DNA of 9,607 nt from Coriobacteriales bacterium (GTDB lineage: Bacteria > Actinomycetota > Coriobacteriia > Coriobacteriales > UBA8131). Below are positions 7,102 to 9,607 of the stretch, one piece after another. The stretch lies in assembly GCA_031261765.1 (NCBI GenBank), contig JAISJA010000022.1:1-9607 (forward strand). The letters run 5' to 3'. Both the position numbers and the translations under genes were made by a program. Position 1 is the first letter of the stretch. Each line of letters starts with the position of its first letter. The notes below the pieces were generated by a model. The model was not told the DNA's origin. It saw only the letters and a program-made list of their open reading frames with translations, and made no database searches.

Positions 7102-7127
7102 GTTTAAGTCAGATAAATATTTCTGCT

Positions 7128-7202
7128 GCCAAAGACAGCCGGTGCTCGTAGCTAGCATGCGAGCGTAATAGGATGTGGACATCCTGCCTGCCGAGGTGGT
7201 CG
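7128..7202 (+). ncRNA. Ribosomal protein L10 leader (autoregulatory mRNA structure)
   Basis: The segment carries hallmarks of the L10 leader, which binds the L10-L12 complex and represses rplJL when the proteins are in excess. AAAGACAGCCGGTG (7131-7144) begins it and TGCCGAGGT (7190-7198) closes it, as in leaders I know. Between them are the hairpins GCTCG/CGAGC (7144-7148 with 7160-7164) and AGGATG/CATCCT (7170-7175 with 7180-7185). It lies between the promoter and a terminator-like hairpin, upstream of rplJ. Exact boundaries and the closing helix are not certain. Confidence 0.82.
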
Positions 7203-7218
7203 TGAAGTTCATATTACA

Positions 7219-7263
7219 ACGACTTATACGGCCTTCGCTTATGGTGGCGAGGGTCGTTTTTTT
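7219..7263 (+). terminator. Terminator/attenuator hairpin between the L10 leader and rplJ
   Basis: CCTTCGC (7232-7238) pairs with GCGAGGG (7247-7253), and ACGA (7219-7222) with TCGT (7254-7257), followed by an unbroken T run to 7263. It ends about 40 nt before rplJ, so read-through is needed for expression. This suggests that the L10 leader acts at least partly by attenuation. Confidence 0.75.
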
Positions 7264-7303
7264 ACGGCCCGTAACAAGGCCGAGGAGGTGAGAACATACA
7301 GAT

Positions 7304-7819
7304 ATGCCAAGTCAGGAGAAACTTGATGTAGTGTCCAAGATCAAAGAGGACATCCAGGGCGCGGACAACGTCTGGATAGTGGATTATCGTGGCCTTACCG
7401 TCCAGCAATCAGAGGAGCTAAGGCGCAATATCCGTGCGCAGGGCGCGGCCTACAAGATCTACAAGAACTCGCTTACAGAGTGCGCTTTGCGCGAACTTGA
7501 TATGCCGGATCTGGGCGACATGCTAGAGGGCCCTTCCGCTTTCGTGTTCGCTACTGGTGACCCCGTTGGGTCTGCCAAGGCGCTTAAGGACTTCGGCAAG
7601 GACCATGAGGCGCTTACTTTGAAAGGCGGTCTTATGGGCGGCAAGGTCGTCGCCATGGAGACAATCCACTCGATAGCTGACCTGCCAAGCCGTGAGGAGT
7701 TGCTTGCGAAGCTGTTGGGCACGATAAGTCGTCCGATGCAAGGTATCGTAAGCGTCTTGAACGCGGTACCGGAGAAGTTCGTACGCACTTTGGACGCGGT
7801 CGCACAAGCCGCGGCCTAG
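7304..7819 (+). CDS. rplJ: 50S ribosomal protein L10
   Basis: L10 forms the base of the ribosomal stalk, anchors L7/L12 dimers and binds its own mRNA leader as a repressor. The sequence is typical: MPSQEKLDVVSKIKEDIQ, then VWIVDYRGLTVQQSEELR, YKIYKNSLTECAL, and LEGPSAFVFATGDPVGSAKAL. The C-terminal helix (about residues 125-165, LPSREELLAKLLGTISRPMQ onward) provides the L7/L12 attachment. The length, 171 residues, is normal. AGGAGGTG at 7283-7290 lies about 13 nt before the ATG. The gene heads its own unit, with promoter and leader, and is not preceded by rplK-rplA. The gap to rplL is 171 bp and contains a hairpin repeat. Confidence 0.97.
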   Translation: MPSQEKLDVVSKIKEDIQGADNVWIVDYRGLTVQQSEELRRNIRAQGAAYKIYKNSLTECALRELDMPDLGDMLEGPSAFVFATGDPVGSAKALKDFGKDHEALTLKGGLMGGKVVAMETIHSIADLPSREELLAKLLGTISRPMQGIVSVLNAVPEKFVRTLDAVAQAAA

Positions 7820-7825
7820 ACACGC

Positions 7826-7910
7826 CGGTTTGGCGCCTAAGCTTCCATAAGCCTTCCTCATTGCCGAAGGCAACTTCGGGAAGTCTTATGTCGCTTACGC
7901 ACTCAAACCG
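7826..7910 (+). repeat. Dispersed hairpin element, copy 4 (rplJ-rplL gap)
   Basis: It starts 6 nt after the rplJ stop. Nested pairing covers the whole element: CGGTTTG (7826-7832) with CAAACCG (7904-7910), GCG with CGC, TAAGC (7838-7842) with GCTTA (7893-7897), CATAAG (7846-7851) with CTTATG (7885-7890), and CTTCC (7853-7857) with GGAAG (7879-7883). The apical TTGCC (7861-7865) pairs with GGCAA (7869-7873). An alternative apical fold pairs CCGAAG with CTTCGG around GCAA. Ends and core match copy 3, while the middle stems differ with compensating changes. No T-tract follows. It could influence the L10 to L12 ratio, but that is speculation. Confidence 0.85.
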
Positions 7911-7990
7911 ACACGTCTGAAGATTTTATATGTAAAATACCGGGACAGCCTTAAACGGGCGGGCCCCACAAACCAAAAAGGAGTTTTAAA

Positions 7991-8371
7991 ATGGCAGTAA
8001 CGAAAGACGAGATAGTAGAGGCATTGAAGGAAATGCCAGCGCTTGAGCTCTCAGAGCTCGTAAAGGAGCTTGAGGACGTATTCGGCGTGTCAGCTGCAGC
8101 GCCGGTAGCCGTGGCGGCAGCGCCGGCAGCCGGTGGCGCCGCAGAGGCCGCTGAGGAGAAAACCGAGTTCGACGTAGTGCTCGAGGGCTTCGGTGACAAC
8201 AAGATCGCCGTCATCAAGGCCGTACGCGAGGTAACGAGCCTTGGCCTTAAAGAGGCGAAGGACCTTGTGGAGAGCGCGCCGAAGACCGTAATAGAAGGCG
8301 CTAAGAAAGAAGACGCCGAGGAAGCCAAGAGCAAACTCGAGGACGCCGGTGCGGCTGTCACGCTTAAATAA
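7991..8371 (+). CDS. rplL: 50S ribosomal protein L7/L12
   Basis: L7/L12 forms the mobile ribosomal stalk that recruits and activates translational GTPases. The N-terminal dimerisation domain ([31 protein letters not shown], about 3-33) leads into an Ala/Pro/Gly hinge ([19 protein letters not shown]), then the conserved C-terminal domain: [38 protein letters not shown] and so on. The length, 126 residues, is normal. AAGGAG at 7978-7983 sits about 7 nt before the ATG. After it come a small membrane-protein gene and the ATP synthase genes, not rpoB-rpoC as usual. Confidence 0.98.
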   Translation: MAVTKDEIVEALKEMPALELSELVKELEDVFGVSAAAPVAVAAAPAAGGAAEAAEEKTEFDVVLEGFGDNKIAVIKAVREVTSLGLKEAKDLVESAPKTVIEGAKKEDAEEAKSKLEDAGAAVTLK

Positions 8372-8384
8372 CGATTAAGCACAC

Positions 8385-8675
8385 GTGGAACTGGTATTAG
8401 CAATAATAGTCGGTATAGTGGGAGGCTTCGTAGGAAGCCTCCCATTCATCATTACGCGCACCAGACTGGAGAAACGCCTTCCGTCTGACGCGAGCGGCAG
8501 CATTATCGTCGGAATGGTTGCCACATTCGTTTCTTTTGTTATCATGGGTATAGAAATCTTTTTGTGCTGGCTTGTCGCACGTGTTTACCTTTTACCGTTT
8601 GCGCTTGTGGCCATCGCTGTGTTCATCATAGTGATGTTAGGATATACTATGCTGCTGGTACGTAGATTTAAATGA
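8385..8675 (+). CDS. Small three-helix membrane protein, possibly AtpI-like
   Basis: A 96-residue protein with three clear hydrophobic segments, about 2-23, 42-66 and 69-90, and basic loops (RTRLEKR; C-terminal RRFK). I do not recognise a specific family motif. Its place directly before atpB, 28 bp away, is where many ATP synthase operons carry atpI, and the size and helix content are compatible with an AtpI-like assembly protein; this is inference from context. The start is GTG at 8385, only 13 bp after rplL, with no evident ribosome-binding site. A perfect 10-bp hairpin (8420-8443) lies in its first codons. If the start were further downstream the first helix would be lost, so the GTG is preferred. 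Confidence 0.7.
   Translation: MELVLAIIVGIVGGFVGSLPFIITRTRLEKRLPSDASGSIIVGMVATFVSFVIMGIEIFLCWLVARVYLLPFALVAIAVFIIVMLGYTMLLVRRFK
8420..8443 (+). promoter_or_regulatory. Perfect 10-bp hairpin inside the start of the small membrane-protein gene
   Basis: GGGAGGCTTC (8420-8429) and GAAGCCTCCC (8434-8443) pair perfectly around GTAG, 49 nt after the rplL stop. It resembles the stem of a post-rplL terminator, but the following ATTCATCATT is only weakly T-rich. It could act as a partial terminator, RNA processing site or translation block between the ribosomal and ATP synthase parts. Confidence 0.6.
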
Positions 8676-8703
8676 TTTATAGGAAGGGATAGAGGAGCAA
8701 GGT

Positions 8704-9510
8704 TTGAACCCTCTGGACAGTTTAAAAGATGAAGTAAGTTCGCTTATCAGTACGCTTGCCGGCCAGAACATGGCTGGTTCTACAAATGATTTCGCGACCG
8801 TCCTTACAACGTATACGCCGTTTATATTTCTGATTCTCATCCTGGTGCTCGTAGTGGTGTTCGTAGCCAAAAAGCAACTCGCGCTCGTACCCAGGAACCG
8901 TTTCGTAGGGGCCATAGAGTATTTCTTCGATTTCACGCAGGACAATGTCGGCCGTGGCGTTATGGGCGCCGACGCGAAGAAACACGTTCCGTTCCTCGCG
9001 ACGCTGTTCATATATATAATCCTTGCCAACCTCATAGGCCTGATCCCCGGTTTCAAAGCCGCTACCGGTGTTATGGGCACGACGTTCGCGTTAGCGCTCA
9101 TCTCGTATATCTACTATACAGTGCAGGGAATCAAGGCACGCGGTGCCTGGCACTATATAAAGTCAATTGGTCCGTCCGGCATAAAGCCGTGGCCTCTAAA
9201 CGCCTTCATATGGGTGCTGGAACTCATCTCTAACCTGCTACGCTTGCTTACGTTGGCAGTCCGACTTTTCGCCAACATGTTCGCGGGCCATATCCTTTTA
9301 GGCACAGTGTCCATCTTGGCCACGCTGTTCCTTATGCCGCTTATCCAACAGATCTCAGGCGGTGCCTTCCTTATGGCCGGCGCCAGCTTGCGGTGGATGG
9401 TATTGCTTATAGTCCTGTACGCGCTGGAGTTATTCATGGCCGTCATACAGGCTTACGTGTTCGTAATGCTCTCAAGCGTGTATATCATGCTTGCGACGCA
9501 GGAGCACTGA
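8704..9510 (+). CDS. atpB: F0F1 ATP synthase subunit a
   Basis: Subunit a forms the proton half-channels of the membrane F0 sector against the rotating c-ring. The 268-residue protein is hydrophobic. Its key motif is LLRLLTLAVRLFANMFAGH (about 178-196), with the essential Arg187 in the place of E. coli R210. Near the C-terminus ALELFMAVIQAYVFVMLSSVY (240-260) holds the conserved Glu and Gln of the last helix, and the end, ATQEH, is typical. An earlier FLATLFIYIILANLIGLIPGF (97-117) also matches. The start is TTG at 8704, supported by AGGAG at 8693-8697. It follows the small membrane gene and should be followed by atpE. Confidence 0.97.
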   Translation: MNPLDSLKDEVSSLISTLAGQNMAGSTNDFATVLTTYTPFIFLILILVLVVVFVAKKQLALVPRNRFVGAIEYFFDFTQDNVGRGVMGADAKKHVPFLATLFIYIILANLIGLIPGFKAATGVMGTTFALALISYIYYTVQGIKARGAWHYIKSIGPSGIKPWPLNAFIWVLELISNLLRLLTLAVRLFANMFAGHILLGTVSILATLFLMPLIQQISGGAFLMAGASLRWMVLLIVLYALELFMAVIQAYVFVMLSSVYIMLATQEH

Positions 9511-9607
9511 TTTTGGTACTGCCCGGGTAACACCGGTTTGTATAGAAGAAAGAAAACATGTAAGAAGTGCCGGGGAAAAGCCCTGGTCTGAGTTAAGGAG
9601 GAAGTTG
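9511..9607 (+). promoter_or_regulatory. atpB-atpE leader with hairpin and strong ribosome-binding site
   Basis: The last 97 bp hold no gene. CCGGGG (9570-9575) pairs with CCCTGG (9581-9586, one G-U) around AAAAG. A strong AAGGAGG (9595-9601) then announces a gene that starts at or just past the window end. The final TTG (9605-9607) is too close to the site to be a confident start. By operon order the gene should be atpE (F0 subunit c). The hairpin just before the site could tune the high expression subunit c needs. Confidence 0.55.

Noticed and set aside
7265..7282. CGGCC/GGCCG hairpin just before the rplJ ribosome-binding site
   Set aside because: Only five pairs and it competes with the terminator-like hairpin before it; it may matter for attenuation but cannot be supported alone.
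7908..7938. CCGACA and TAAAAT before rplL as a separate rplL promoter
   Set aside because: Spacing is 19 bp and the -35 match is poor; the AT-rich ATTTTA/TAAAAT stretch is also a simple palindrome. Not strong enough to call.

Overview
The window is a dense chromosomal segment from a bacterium of moderate to high G+C. It is probably an Actinomycetota member, perhaps Coriobacteriia-like. This rests on an RpoA C-terminal domain of the '[12 protein letters not shown]...RNFG.KSIDEVK' type, an L17 with a long Lys/Ala then Asp/Glu/Ala tail, actinobacterial-looking L10 and L7/L12, several TTG/GTG starts and frequent ATA isoleucine codons. The assignment is inference from remembered families, not from a search.

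Layout. (1) Positions 1-2849, plus strand: the 3' end of rpoA, rplQ, and a glucose-6-phosphate isomerase whose start overlaps the end of rplQ. (2) Positions 2949-7079, minus strand: murJ, moaA, moaC and a mogA/moaB-type gene in transcription order; the last three are molybdenum cofactor genes. (3) Positions 7073-9607, plus strand: a strong promoter, an L10-type ribosomal leader with a terminator-like hairpin, rplJ, rplL, a small three-helix membrane protein (probably AtpI-like), atpB (F0 subunit a), and the leader and Shine-Dalgarno site of the next gene, presumably atpE.

The most interesting feature lies between the genes. Four intergenic regions carry copies of one dispersed, hairpin-forming element of about 80-100 bp: rpoA/rplQ, pgi/mog, moaC/mog and rplJ/rplL. 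Its ends (GGTTTGGCRCC ... GCACTCAAACC) are nearly identical in the two best copies. Its core, CATTG-loop-GSCAACTT, is present in all four. The stems between differ in sequence but stay complementary, as expected of a selected RNA or DNA structure. All four copies are oriented in the direction of transcription of the gene before them, and three begin 6-10 nt after that gene's stop codon. I do not recognise the family.

The moaA region shows repeat expansion: a low-complexity insert in MoaA, a 12-bp tandem array upstream of it and a 15-bp duplication beside the murJ stop. Apart from those repeats and the dispersed elements, the genes are ordinary housekeeping genes in an unusual order: rplJL borders the ATP synthase genes, and pgi follows rplQ. 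I see no mobile-element genes, CRISPR array, tRNA or rRNA.
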